A stretch of 64,000 nt of DNA from Nocardia asteroides (lineage in GTDB: Bacteria > Actinomycetota > Actinomycetes > Mycobacteriales > Mycobacteriaceae). The position numbers and the translations under genes were made by a program. The notes under the pieces are model-generated. The model saw nothing but the letters and a program-made list of their open reading frames with translations, made no database searches and was not told where the DNA came from. Numbering within the stretch: position 1 is the stretch's first letter; every line of letters begins with the position of its first letter. Location of the stretch: contig NZ_LR134352.1 in NCBI RefSeq assembly GCF_900637185.1, forward strand, positions 1,116,001 to 1,180,000, written 5' to 3'. Shown piece by piece: positions 8,412 to 17,267 of the stretch.

Positions 8412-9245
8412 GTGCCCGTTTCCCCCTCCACCGCCGCCGCGGACGACGCGGCCCCGGCCGCGGAAACGGCCGCGGTTCCCACCGGCATCTCCGCCGCGCG
8501 CAGGCGCAAGAACCGCGCGATAGCTGCGGAAACACGGATCGGACTGGTCCGGCGGGCACGCCGGATGAACCGCACTCTCGCCGGTGCGTTTCCCGACGCC
8601 CACTGCGAGCTGGATTTCACCACTCCGCTCGAGCTGGCGGTGGCCACGATCCTGTCCGCGCAGTGCACCGACGTCCGCGTGAACCTCACCACTCCCGCGC
8701 TGTTCGCCAAGTACCGCAGCGCGCGCGACTACGCCGAGGCCAACCGGGCCGAGCTGGAGGAATACATCCGGCCCACCGGGTTCTATCGCAACAAGACCAG
8801 CTCCCTGATGGGGCTGGGGCAGGCCCTGGTCAGCGATTTCGACGGTGAGTTGCCTCACACGCTGGCCGAATTGGTCAAGTTGCCCGGCATCGGGCGCAAG
8901 ACCGCCAACGTCATCCTCGGCAATGCCTTCGATGTGCCGGGTATCACCGTCGACACCCATTTCGGCAGGCTGGTGCGCCGCTGGAAGTGGACCGAGGAAG
9001 AGGACCCGGTCAAGGTCGAGCACGCGGTCGGCGAGCTGATCGAGCGCAAGGACTGGACGATGCTCTCGCACCGGGTGATCTTCCACGGTCGCCGGGTGTG
9101 TCACGCGCGCAAGCCGGCTTGCGGCGCCTGCGTGCTCGCCAACGACTGCCCCTCGTTCGGGATCGGTCCCACCGATCCGGAGGCGGCGGCCGCGCTGATC
9201 AAGGGGCCCGAACGCGAGCATCTGCTCGATCTGGTCGGACTGTGA
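8412..9245 (+). CDS. nth: Endonuclease III, DNA glycosylase/AP lyase
   Basis: Base-excision repair enzyme of 277 residues that removes oxidised pyrimidines and nicks abasic sites. It contains the helix-hairpin-helix [12 protein letters not shown] with the catalytic lysine in GRKTA, the catalytic aspartate in ITVDTHFGR, and a C-terminal [4Fe-4S] loop [19 protein letters not shown] (C-x6-C-x2-C-x5-C). An Ala/Pro-rich leader of about 35 residues precedes the conserved core and is longer than in enterobacterial Nth, so the true start may be downstream of the GTG at 8412. The stop overlaps the start of the TlpA-like gene (GTGA), showing translational coupling. Confidence 0.93.
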   Translation: MPVSPSTAAADDAAPAAETAAVPTGISAARRRKNRAIAAETRIGLVRRARRMNRTLAGAFPDAHCELDFTTPLELAVATILSAQCTDVRVNLTTPALFAKYRSARDYAEANRAELEEYIRPTGFYRNKTSSLMGLGQALVSDFDGELPHTLAELVKLPGIGRKTANVILGNAFDVPGITVDTHFGRLVRRWKWTEEEDPVKVEHAVGELIERKDWTMLSHRVIFHGRRVCHARKPACGACVLANDCPSFGIGPTDPEAAAALIKGPEREHLLDLVGL

Positions 9246-9898
9246 GCGAGCCCGCCGAACCGTCGCCGGCGCGGCGGCCCGTTCTCCGCTGGGCGCTGGC
9301 CGCGCTGATCCTCGTCGTCGCCGCCGCGGTGGCACTGTGGCCGCGCGGTGATTCCGATCCCGGCGGCGGTCCCGCGCAGACGGCGAAGCAGCCCGCGGCC
9401 GTGTCGGCCGAGCAGCGCGCCGCGGCGGGACTGTCGCCGTGTCCGGCGCCGCAGGGCGCCGGGTCGGGTCCGCTGGCGGGGATCACGCTGAACTGCCTCG
9501 CCGACGGCGCACCGGTCGACCTGGCCGCCGCGCTCGGCGGCAAGCCCGCGCTGCTCAATCTGTGGGCGTACTGGTGCGGCCCCTGCGCTGTCGAGCTGCC
9601 GCACCTGCAGGAATTCGCGCGGCGCGCGGGCTCCGAGCTCACCGTGCTCACCGTGCACAGCGATCCCGACGAGGCGAAGGCGCTGGCCAGGCTGGCCGGT
9701 CTCGGCATCACGCTGCCCGGCGTCGAGGACCCGCAGGCGAGCGTGCGCACCGCCGTCGGCGCCCCCGCGGTACTCCCGGTGTCGGTGCTCGTGCGCGCGG
9801 ACGGCACCATTGCCGGTGTCGAGGTTCGTACGTTCGCCGATGTCGCCGACATCGCCGACACGGTGGCCGACAAACTCGGCGTTCGGATCGCGGTATGA
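9242..9898 (+). CDS. Membrane-anchored TlpA/ResA-like thioredoxin
   Basis: A 218-residue extracytoplasmic thiol-disulfide protein. One N-terminal membrane helix lies at about 16-34, followed by a linker and a thioredoxin fold with the active site W-C112-G-P-C115 in [15 protein letters not shown]. The cis-Pro region is [14 protein letters not shown]. It starts at GTG 9242, inside the nth stop, and its own stop overlaps the Nudix start, so it is the middle gene of a tightly coupled operon as in Rv3674c-Rv3672c. It likely reduces or isomerises cysteines on the outer face of the membrane. Two extra cysteines (SPCPAPQ and LNCLADG) precede the active site and may pair. Confidence 0.87.
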   Translation: MSEPAEPSPARRPVLRWALAALILVVAAAVALWPRGDSDPGGGPAQTAKQPAAVSAEQRAAAGLSPCPAPQGAGSGPLAGITLNCLADGAPVDLAAALGGKPALLNLWAYWCGPCAVELPHLQEFARRAGSELTVLTVHSDPDEAKALARLAGLGITLPGVEDPQASVRTAVGAPAVLPVSVLVRADGTIAGVEVRTFADVADIADTVADKLGVRIAV

Positions 9899-10641
9899 CG
9901 AAGGACAGTGTGATGAACGGTGTGATGCGCCCCGACGAGACCGGACTGCCGTCCTGGCTGTGTGCCGCCATCCGGCACGGTGGCCCCGACGCCGACGACA
10001 CGCTCGCCACCTCCCGCGCGCTGCGTCGCGCCATGTCCATCACCGGCGAGCCGCGTCAGGCCGCGGTGCTCGTGCTGTTCGGCGGATCGGCCGACGCCGA
10101 CGAGACCGCACCCGGTGGCCTGCCCGCCGACGCCGACGTGCTGCTCACCCAGCGCGCCTCGACCATGCGCCAGCATCGTGGCCAGGTCGCCTTCCCCGGC
10201 GGCGCCGAGGATCCGGGCGACGACGGCCCCATCGGCACCGCCCTGCGCGAGGCCGCCGAGGAAACCGGTCTCGATCCCGCGGGCGTGCAGCCGTTCGCCG
10301 TGCTGCCGAAACTGTTCGTGCCGCCGTCCAAGTTCGACGTCACCCCAGTGCTCGGCTACTGGCGGGCACCCACCGCGGTCGGCGTCGTCGATCCTGCGGA
10401 AACCGAGCGTGTCGTCCGTGTTCCGCTGACCGAATTGCTGGATCCGGCACACAGATTCATGGTGCGTGGCAGTCTCGGCTACCAGAGCCCCGCGTTCCAG
10501 GTCGACGGCATGCTGGTCTGGGGGCTCACCGGCGGTATCCTCGCCGGCATCATCAAAACGGCTGGCTGGGAACGAGACTGGGATCGAGGCGACGTGCGTG
10601 ACTTGGAGAGCTCGCTGGCTGCGGTCGGTATGACCCTGTGA
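9895..10641 (+). CDS. CoA-type Nudix hydrolase
   Basis: Protein of 248 residues. The Nudix box runs from GGAEDPGDD at about 102 to LREAAEETGL at 126. It is preceded by RASTMRQHRGQVAFPG, the extra signature of CoA pyrophosphatases (UPF0035), which split coenzyme A or its derivatives to 4'-phosphopantetheine and 3',5'-ADP. The ATG at 9895 overlaps the previous stop (ATGA); ATGs at 9913 and 9925 are possible alternatives. Between its end and marP lies a 76-base spacer starting with a GAGCGAGCGCAGCGAGCG-type motif seen at many actinobacterial gene ends. Confidence 0.85.
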   Translation: MTKDSVMNGVMRPDETGLPSWLCAAIRHGGPDADDTLATSRALRRAMSITGEPRQAAVLVLFGGSADADETAPGGLPADADVLLTQRASTMRQHRGQVAFPGGAEDPGDDGPIGTALREAAEETGLDPAGVQPFAVLPKLFVPPSKFDVTPVLGYWRAPTAVGVVDPAETERVVRVPLTELLDPAHRFMVRGSLGYQSPAFQVDGMLVWGLTGGILAGIIKTAGWERDWDRGDVRDLESSLAAVGMTL

Positions 10642-10717
10642 GCGAGCGCAGCGAGCGGCGAATCGGCACAGCCGCCACTGCGGTCATGCCGGAGCCGAGC
10701 GTCAGCGAGGCGGAGGC

Positions 10718-11911
10718 ATGAGCGCATCTGTATGGCTCGATATCGCGGTTGTGTTGATCGCGCTGGTCGCGGCGTCCACCGGGTGGCGGCAGGGGGCCGT
10801 GGCCTCGGCGCTGGCGTTCTTCGGTGTGGCGCTGGGCGCGGTGGCGGGCATCCTCATCGCGCCGCACATCCTCAAGCACCTCAGTGAGGGCCGCAGCCGG
10901 GTGCTGGGCGGCATCCTGCTGATCGTGCTGCTGGTGATCGTCGGCGAGGTCGCGGGCATGGTGCTCGGCCGCGCCGCGCGCAGCGGCATGCGGCATCCGG
11001 TGGCGCGCAGTGTGGACAGCGTCATCGGCGCGGTGCTGCAGGCGGCGACCGTGCTGGTCGCGGCCTGGCTGCTCGCGTTGCCGCTGGCCACCGCCTCCCA
11101 ACCCGGCGTCGCCGCGGCCATCAACGGGTCCAAGGTGCTGGCCGACGTCAACGCGGTGGCGCCGAGCTGGCTGCGCAAGCTGCCCAACGAGTTCTCCAAG
11201 CTGCTCAACACCTCCGGGCTGCCGGACGTCATCGGCCCGTTCGGCCGGGCGCCGATCGCCGCCGTCGAACCGCCGGACGCGAGCGTGCTCGCCAGCCCGG
11301 TGGCGGCCTCGCTGCAGCAGAGCGTGCTGCGCATCCGCGGTGTGGCGCCGAGCTGCCAGCGGGCGCTGGAGGGTTCCGGCTTCGTGGTCGCGCCCGAACG
11401 GGTGATGACCAACGCGCACGTCGTCGCGGGCACCACCAGCGTGTCGGTCGACACCGCGCGCGGCCCGCTGGAGGCCAGCGTGGTGCTGTTCGATCCGTCC
11501 AAGGACATCGCGGTACTCGCGGTGCCCGGCCTGACCGCGCCGGTCATCCCGCAGGCGCCGGAGTCGGCGACCTCGGGCGAGAGCGCGATCGTGCTCGGTT
11601 ATCCGGGCGGCGGGCCGTACACGGCCAGCGCCGCGCGTGTCCGCGAGACGCTCGACCTCACCGGCCCGACGATCCATCGCGACGGCACCGTCGAGCGCGA
11701 GGTGTACACGGTCCGCGGTCAGGTCCGCGCGGGCAACTCGGGCGGCCCGCTGGTCGACACCGAGGGTCAGGTGCTCGGCGTGGTCTTCGGCGCCGCCGTC
11801 ACCGACGACGACACCGGCTACGTGCTGACCCTGCGCGAGGTCGCGCCGGAGCTGGCCGCGGCAGGCCCGAGCAGCGCGCCCGTTCCCACCGGCGCCTGCG
11901 TCCTGAGCTGA
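10718..11911 (+). CDS. marP: Periplasmic serine protease MarP (acid resistance)
   Basis: A 397-residue membrane protease. Four transmembrane segments form an N-terminal CvpA-like domain (about 5-125). A chymotrypsin-like protease follows with catalytic His234 (TNAHVVAG), Asp263 (SKDIAVLAV) and Ser341 (GNSGGPL). Cys213 and Cys394 correspond to the disulfide pair known in M. tuberculosis MarP. In that species MarP cleaves the hydrolase RipA and is needed to keep the cytoplasm neutral in acid. The gene follows the nth-tlpA-nudix operon as in Rv3671c and converges on ephE. Confidence 0.93.
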   Translation: MSASVWLDIAVVLIALVAASTGWRQGAVASALAFFGVALGAVAGILIAPHILKHLSEGRSRVLGGILLIVLLVIVGEVAGMVLGRAARSGMRHPVARSVDSVIGAVLQAATVLVAAWLLALPLATASQPGVAAAINGSKVLADVNAVAPSWLRKLPNEFSKLLNTSGLPDVIGPFGRAPIAAVEPPDASVLASPVAASLQQSVLRIRGVAPSCQRALEGSGFVVAPERVMTNAHVVAGTTSVSVDTARGPLEASVVLFDPSKDIAVLAVPGLTAPVIPQAPESATSGESAIVLGYPGGGPYTASAARVRETLDLTGPTIHRDGTVEREVYTVRGQVRAGNSGGPLVDTEGQVLGVVFGAAVTDDDTGYVLTLREVAPELAAAGPSSAPVPTGACVLS

Positions 11912-11915
11912 GTCC

Positions 11916-11948
11916 GGCGCGTCCCAGGTCGTCGGCCCGGGACGCGCC
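11916..11948. terminator. Hairpin between convergent marP and ephE
   Basis: GGCGCGTCCC (11916-11925) pairs perfectly with 11939-11948 around a 13-base loop. The stem starts four bases after the marP stop and ends just before the ephE stop, so it can serve both genes. Confidence 0.65.
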
Positions 11949-11950
11949 GA

Positions 11951-12937
11951 TCAGGGTGAGACCAGTCCGTCCTTGGGCGAGCCGTTCACGCCGTTCTGTT
12001 CCCGCCAGCGGGTCGTCAGCACCTCGTTGACCTTGCCGGGGTTCTCCTGGTGGGCGTAGTGCCCCGCGCCCGGAATCGACACCAGGGTGCGGTCGGGCGA
12101 GAGTCGGCCGCCACGGTGGACGGTGGCGGGCAGCAAGTAGCCGTCGTGTTCGCCGCGCAGGCCGAGCACGGGGATGTCGATCGGGGTGCGCATGGTCGCC
12201 ATGAAGCGCTTGCCGTCGGGCCGCCACTGACTGCGGAAGGCCCAGCGCTGGTATTCCAGCGCGCTGTGCGCGGCGCCGGGAATCCGGATGGCGGCCCGCA
12301 TCCGCGCCGCGGTCTCGGCGAATTCCGCCGTGCGCGACCAGGATTCGCTGACCCGCTCGCTCAGCAGCCGCTCCACCTCGGCGCCGTCGCGTCGGGTGAG
12401 CAGATGCTCGGGGTAGCGCGGCAGCTGGTAACGGAGGAAGTCGGGCAGCCAGGTGGCGCGCTGGGCGGAGTCGCGCAGCACCGCGCTCTTCAACGCGGCG
12501 GGATGGGGTGAACTCACCAGGGCGATCGAGCGGACCAGCCGGGGATGCAGCACGGCGGTCGCCCAGCAGACCAGTCCGCCGTCGGCGTGTCCGACGAGGG
12601 TGGCCTCGGTGTGGCCCAGTGCCCGGATGAGGCCGGCGATGTCACCGGCGAGGGTCCAGCCGTCGTAGCCGCGCGGCGGCTTGTCGGTGTCGCCGTAGCC
12701 GCGCAGGTCGACGGCGACGGTGCGGTAGCCGTGCCCGGCCAGGCCGGTCAGCTGGTGCCGCCACGACCACCAGAAGTCGGCGAATCCGTGCAGGAGCAGG
12801 ACCAGCGGTGCGTCGGCAGAGTCGATGCCGTCGGCTTCCACGACGTGGAAGCGGATGCCGTTGGCGTGCACGTCGCGGTGCGTCCACGGTCCGTCGAAAC
12901 GGACGCTGGACGGATCCGGGAATGAATTGGACGACAC
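11951..12937 (-). CDS. ephE: Epoxide hydrolase-like alpha/beta hydrolase (EphE-like)
   Basis: A 328-residue alpha/beta hydrolase. HGFADFWW forms the oxyanion-hole strand, the nucleophile is Asp119 in GHADGG (as in epoxide hydrolases and dehalogenases rather than Ser esterases), and GAGHYAHQENP supplies the catalytic His. DLRGYGDTDKPPRGYDGW is a typical epoxide-hydrolase segment. Synteny with Rv3670 (ephE) between marP and the holin-like gene supports the name; the natural epoxide is unknown. It begins at the ATG of MSSNSFPDPS, 55 bases beyond the stop of the next upstream minus-strand gene. Confidence 0.87.
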   Translation of the reverse strand: MSSNSFPDPSSVRFDGPWTHRDVHANGIRFHVVEADGIDSADAPLVLLLHGFADFWWSWRHQLTGLAGHGYRTVAVDLRGYGDTDKPPRGYDGWTLAGDIAGLIRALGHTEATLVGHADGGLVCWATAVLHPRLVRSIALVSSPHPAALKSAVLRDSAQRATWLPDFLRYQLPRYPEHLLTRRDGAEVERLLSERVSESWSRTAEFAETAARMRAAIRIPGAAHSALEYQRWAFRSQWRPDGKRFMATMRTPIDIPVLGLRGEHDGYLLPATVHRGGRLSPDRTLVSIPGAGHYAHQENPGKVNEVLTTRWREQNGVNGSPKDGLVSP

Positions 12938-12992
12938 GCCGATCGAGCCTAGTAGGCGGGTCCGGCCGGTGCGACCGGGCCCGCCCGGCGCG

Positions 12993-13481
12993 TCATCGCT
13001 TGGCCGGCTTCTCCAGCGCGAGGTGGGTGTCGCTGTGGGTGAGCGCCGCCGGCAGGACCTCGGCGGTCTGCTTGAGCGAGTTGATCGTCTTCTCCGGCGC
13101 CCGCAGTTTGCGTACCTTGAGATAGCCCAGCAGGGCCAGCAGCGCGGTGGTCACCACCATCAGCACGAACACGATCAGGAACGCGGCCCAGCGGTACAGC
13201 CACACGTCCAGCAGTTCGGCGAGGAAGAAGAAAAAGAAGAACGAGCTGAACAGCAGCACCGTCAACGCGAGGATGAAGAACACGCTGCCGGTCAGGCCCT
13301 TGCGGACCTCGGCGGTGACTTCGGCCTTGGCCAGCGCCACCTCGGCGCGCACCAGGGTCGACAGCTGTTCGGTCGCGTCGCGCACGAGGGTGCCGATGCT
13401 CGCCGATCCGGGCGGGTTGGCGTCGGTCAACGGGATGGAAGTGACCGTGCGACCGTCATTTCCGCCTTGGGTGTAACTCAC
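12993..13481 (-). CDS. Phage-holin-family / DUF1469-type membrane protein
   Basis: A 162-residue protein with a soluble amphipathic N-terminal helix (IGTLVRDATEQLSTLVRAEV) and two long hydrophobic helices, the first with an unusual run SSFFFFFFLAELL. This is the layout of the YqjE/actinobacterial holin superfamily. No lysis role is implied by the name; chromosomal members are envelope proteins of unknown function. Start GTG 13481 is chosen because AGAAGG at 13491-13496 is correctly spaced; the longer frame upstream overlaps the nhaA end and lacks a signal. Corresponds in position to Rv3669. Confidence 0.8.
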   Translation of the reverse strand: MSYTQGGNDGRTVTSIPLTDANPPGSASIGTLVRDATEQLSTLVRAEVALAKAEVTAEVRKGLTGSVFFILALTVLLFSSFFFFFFLAELLDVWLYRWAAFLIVFVLMVVTTALLALLGYLKVRKLRAPEKTINSLKQTAEVLPAALTHSDTHLALEKPAKR

Positions 13482-13512
13482 TTCGTCGACCCTTCTCCCT
13501 GTCCTGGCACTG

Positions 13513-14736
13513 CTAGGCCTCACTGTCCGGTTGTAGCTCGTTCGCGTCGCGGCGCGCCTGGTGCACACGTCCTCGGCGCAACAGTAGCGCCGATCCGAGC
13601 AGCGATGCTGCCATGGAGGTCACCAGGACGGCGGCCTTCGCCAGATCGATGGCGTCTTCACCGACATCGGCCAGCGCGAGTTCCGCCACCAGCAGGCTAA
13701 CGGTGAACCCGATCGCGCCGAGTACCGACAGGGCGAACATGTCCCGATATTCCAGCCCCGCCGGGCGTTTCACCAGGCCCAGCCGGATCCCCGCCCAGCT
13801 GACGCCGAAGATGCCGATCGTCTTGCCGAGCAGTAGCCCGAGAATGATCGCCAGCGACAGCCGGTCGGTGAACAACGATCCGAACACAGCGGCGTCGAGC
13901 GGGACGCCGGAGGCGAACAGCGCGAACAGCGGCACACAGATTCCGGCCGAGATCGGCTGCACGACATGCTCGAGGTGGGTGGCGGGCGCGACCTTCTCGC
14001 CGGGGTCCTTGTGCACGCGGGTGAGCAGACCGAGCGCGACACCGGCCAGCGTCGGGTGGATGCCCGCCTCGTGCAGCGCGTACCAGCACAGCAGCGCGAC
14101 CGGAAGGTAGAACAGCGGCGTGTGCAGCCGATAGCGCTGTGCCAGCGCCCAGGCCGCGCAGGCGGCGAGCGCAACGCCGAGCCACAGCAGCGACAGCGAC
14201 GCGGTGAACAGCACCGCGATGAGGATGATCGCGAGCAGGTCGTCGACCACGGCCAGGCTCAGCAGGAACACCCGGGCGCTGGCGGGGATCCGCGAGCCGG
14301 TCATGGCCAGTACCGCCAGCGCGAAGGCGATGTCGGTGGCGACCGGGATGGCCCAGCCGTTGTCCATGCCGGGCACGCCGTGACCGACCACGAGCGCGAT
14401 GATCGCCGGCGTCACCACGCCGCCCACGGCGGCGATGATCGGCAGCGCCGCCCGTTTCGGGTCGGCCAGCTCGCCGACGGCGAATTCGCGTTTGAGTTCC
14501 AGTCCGGCGACGAAGAAGAAGATCGCGAGCAGCCCGTCCTTGGTCCAGTCGGCCAGGGTCAGGTCCAGGTGCAGCGCCGGAATGCTCAGCTGGGTGTCGA
14601 CCATGGTCTGATAGCTCGCGCCCCACGGCGAGTTCACCCAGATCAGCGCGACGGCGGCGGCGATCAGCAGCAGCGCGCCGCCGACGGTTTCGGTGCGGAG
14701 GTAGCGGGTCAGCTCGGAGCGGACACGAGTGATCAC
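13513..14736 (-). CDS. nhaA: Na+/H+ antiporter NhaA
   Basis: An integral membrane antiporter of 407 residues with about 11-12 hydrophobic segments. Hallmarks are the aspartate in IPVATDIAFALAVLA and the adjacent pair in LAVVDDLLAIILIAV, equivalent to the cation-binding Asp133, Asp163 and Asp164 of E. coli NhaA, and FFFVAGLELKREF near the N terminus. It expels Na+ or Li+ in exchange for protons. GTG 14736 is preferred (GAAAGG at 14744-14749); the open frame continues upstream without membrane character. M. tuberculosis has a protease gene in this slot, so nhaA is a lineage-specific replacement. Confidence 0.92.
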   Translation of the reverse strand: MITRVRSELTRYLRTETVGGALLLIAAAVALIWVNSPWGASYQTMVDTQLSIPALHLDLTLADWTKDGLLAIFFFVAGLELKREFAVGELADPKRAALPIIAAVGGVVTPAIIALVVGHGVPGMDNGWAIPVATDIAFALAVLAMTGSRIPASARVFLLSLAVVDDLLAIILIAVLFTASLSLLWLGVALAACAAWALAQRYRLHTPLFYLPVALLCWYALHEAGIHPTLAGVALGLLTRVHKDPGEKVAPATHLEHVVQPISAGICVPLFALFASGVPLDAAVFGSLFTDRLSLAIILGLLLGKTIGIFGVSWAGIRLGLVKRPAGLEYRDMFALSVLGAIGFTVSLLVAELALADVGEDAIDLAKAAVLVTSMAASLLGSALLLRRGRVHQARRDANELQPDSEA

Positions 14737-14855
14737 GGGCGGGCCTTTCGGCAGGGGACGACAGCGCTGCGGGCGCTCATCCCACCCTGCGGAGACTGGT
14801 GATGCACGACCGCATGCCGACCAGACTTCCCGGCACACCTCTACGCGATCCTAAC

Positions 14856-14894
14856 GGATACGGCCGGTGACAACCCGCGTCACCGGCCGTATCC
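14856..14894 (-). terminator. Terminator downstream of acs
   Basis: A perfect 16-bp stem, GGATACGGCCGGTGAC at 14856-14871 against 14879-14894, closes a seven-base loop. It starts 25 bases after the acs stop on the minus strand and separates acs from nhaA. Confidence 0.8.
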
Positions 14895-14918
14895 TGCGCG
14901 TTCGCGGCGCGCCCTCGC

Positions 14919-16877
14919 TCAGTTGCCGCCGGCGCGGATCGCCTCGAAGACGCCCGGATCGACCAGGGTGGAGGTGTCGCCGAGCTCGCGGCCCTCGGCC
15001 ACGTCGCGCAGCAGCCGGCGCATGATCTTGCCGCTGCGGGTCTTGGGCAGCTCGGGCACGATGTGGATCTCGCGCGGCCGGGCGATCGGGCTGATCTCCT
15101 TGGCGACCTCGGCCTTCAGCTCGTCGACCAGGCCGTCGCCCGCCCGGCCCGCCGAGTCGCCGGTGAGGATGACGAAGGCGACGATGCCCTGCCCGGTGGT
15201 GGCGTCGGAGGCGCCGACCACGGCGGCCTCGGCCACGGCCGGATGCCCGACCAGCGCCGATTCCACCTCGGCGGTGGAGATGCGGTGGCCCGAGACGTTC
15301 ATGACGTCGTCGACCCGGCCGAGCACCCACAGGTCGCCGTCGGCGTCGAGCTTGGCGCCGTCACCCGCGAAGTACCAGCCCTGCTCGGCGTAGCGCTCCC
15401 AGTAGGTGGCCCGGTAGCGCTCCATATCGCCCCAGATGCCGCGCAGCATCGACGGCCACGGCTGGTCGAGCACCAGGTAGCCGTTGGCCTCGGTCTCGCC
15501 GAGCTCCACCGGCTTGCCCTCCTCGTCGACCACCGTCGCGGAGATGCCGGGCAGCGGGCGCATGGCGGCGCCGGGTTTGGTGTCGGTGACGCCGGGCAGC
15601 GGGGAGATCATGATGGCGCCGGTTTCGGTCTGCCACCAGGTGTCGACGATGGGGGTCTTGTTCGCGCCGATGACCTCGCGGTACCAGCGCCAGGCTTCGG
15701 GGTTGATGGGTTCGCCGACGGAGCCGAGCAGGCGCAGGGTGGTGAGGTTGTGGGCGTCGGGGATCTCGCGTCCCCATTTCATGAAGGTGCGGATCAATGT
15801 CGGGGCGGTGTAGTAGATGGTGACGCCGTATTTCTCGATGATCTCGAAGTGGCGGTGTTCGGTGGGGGAGTTGGGGGTGCCTTCGTAGACGATCTGGGTG
15901 GCGCGGTTGGCCAGGGGGCCGTAGACGATGTAGCTGTGGCCGGTGACCCAGCCGATGTCGGCGGTGCACCAGTAGATGTCGGTGCCTGCTTTGTGGTCGA
16001 AGACGTTGTGGTGGGTGTAGGCGGTTTGGGTGAGGTAGCCGCCGGTGGTGTGCAGGATGCCTTTGGGTTTTCCGGTGGTGCCGGAGGTGTAGAGGATGAA
16101 GAGGGGGTGTTCGGCGGGGAAGGGCTGGGCTTCGTGCGACGGCGAAGCGGCGGCGACGGTCTCGTGCCACCACAGGTCGCGGCCGTCGGTCCAGGGCACC
16201 TCGGTGCCGACCCGGCGGACCACCAGCACGTGCTCGACCGAGGACGGCACGTCGCCCTTGGCGGCCAGCGCCTCGTCGACGGCTTCCTTGAGCGGGGCGG
16301 GCTTGCCGCGGCGCCACTGCCCGTCGGTGGTGATGATCAGGCGGGCCTCGGCGTCGTCGACGCGCTGGCGCAGGGCGCTGGGCGAGAAGCCGGCGAAGAC
16401 CACGGAGTGGGTCAGGCCGAGGCGGGCGCAGGCCAGCATCGACACGATGGCCTCGGGGACCATCGGCATGTAGATCGCGACGCGGTCGCCGGCTTCGAGG
16501 CCGAGTTCGGTCAGGTAGTTCGCCGCGCGCGAAACTTCTTCGAGCAGTTCGCGGTAGGTGATGGCGCGCGAGTCGCCGGGTTCGCCTTCCCAGTGGATGG
16601 CGACCTGGTCGCCGTGGCCGTCGAGGACGTGGCGGTCGACGCAGTTGTAGGCGACGTTGAGCTCGCCGTCGGCGAACCAGCGCGCGACCGGCGCCTCGCT
16701 CCAGTCCAGGACCTGGGTGAAGGGGGTGTGCCAGTGCAGCCGGTCGGCCTGCTCGGCCCAGAAGCCGTCACGGTCGGCTACGCCACGCTCGTAGAGGGCG
16801 GCGCCGGCGTTGGCCTGGGCGACGAACTCCGCGCTCGGCGGATACGAGTCCTGGTGTCCTGCAGCGGTTTCGGTCAT
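14919..16877 (-). CDS. acs: Acetyl-coenzyme A synthetase
   Basis: AMP-forming acetate:CoA ligase of 652 residues, full family length. The P-loop is YTSGTTGKPKG, the adenylate motif is VDTWWQTETG, and the hinge/AMP motif is YFAGDGAKLDADG with GRVDDVMNVSGHR. The catalytic lysine Lys617 lies in TRSGKIMRRLLR, the site of reversible acetylation in family members (Pat/sirtuin control, cAMP-linked in mycobacteria). It is transcribed divergently from the peptide transporter. Codon choice changes between about 15.69 and 16.13 kb to almost exclusive C-ending codons, unlike the rest of the gene. Confidence 0.96.
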   Translation of the reverse strand: MTETAAGHQDSYPPSAEFVAQANAGAALYERGVADRDGFWAEQADRLHWHTPFTQVLDWSEAPVARWFADGELNVAYNCVDRHVLDGHGDQVAIHWEGEPGDSRAITYRELLEEVSRAANYLTELGLEAGDRVAIYMPMVPEAIVSMLACARLGLTHSVVFAGFSPSALRQRVDDAEARLIITTDGQWRRGKPAPLKEAVDEALAAKGDVPSSVEHVLVVRRVGTEVPWTDGRDLWWHETVAAASPSHEAQPFPAEHPLFILYTSGTTGKPKGILHTTGGYLTQTAYTHHNVFDHKAGTDIYWCTADIGWVTGHSYIVYGPLANRATQIVYEGTPNSPTEHRHFEIIEKYGVTIYYTAPTLIRTFMKWGREIPDAHNLTTLRLLGSVGEPINPEAWRWYREVIGANKTPIVDTWWQTETGAIMISPLPGVTDTKPGAAMRPLPGISATVVDEEGKPVELGETEANGYLVLDQPWPSMLRGIWGDMERYRATYWERYAEQGWYFAGDGAKLDADGDLWVLGRVDDVMNVSGHRISTAEVESALVGHPAVAEAAVVGASDATTGQGIVAFVILTGDSAGRAGDGLVDELKAEVAKEISPIARPREIHIVPELPKTRSGKIMRRLLRDVAEGRELGDTSTLVDPGVFEAIRAGGN

Positions 16878-17267
16878 GTCGAATCAGCCTCACATGCCTG
16901 GTGCGGTCGGGTCGGTCGGGCGGGGCTCACCCCTGCTCCGTCGAGCGTAGTCAACCCGGTGCCGCTGTCGTCGGCGTTGCGCCGGTGCGGTTTCGGTGCG
17001 GCCGATGGGGGCGGGTTCATCCGATGACTTCGCGGACAGACCGGGCGGTCCCGGGCTATCGTTTTGAATCAACCGTTCAGCTGATGGTTCCGAGAATTGT
17101 TCATATTTTTCTGTCGAGCATGAGGGGCTCGGCAATTCTTCCAGCGTTTCCATCGAGTAACCGTACTGATACATGTGAAGCGAATTGGCTCGGTTGAGCA
17201 GTCATATCGGGCCCGCAGTGGCTAACCTCGCCAGCGTTACGCCACGGAATCGAACCGGGAGAGAGCG
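16878..17267. other. Divergent regulatory region acs / dppA
   Basis: A 390-base spacer between divergent genes. The acs-proximal part is GC-rich, while 17050-17240 is AT-rich, with several possible -10 elements (for example around TTCATATTTTTC and CATATC). It probably holds promoters for both transcripts. I could not single out one promoter, and no convincing Crp palindrome or coding sequence is present. Confidence 0.55.
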
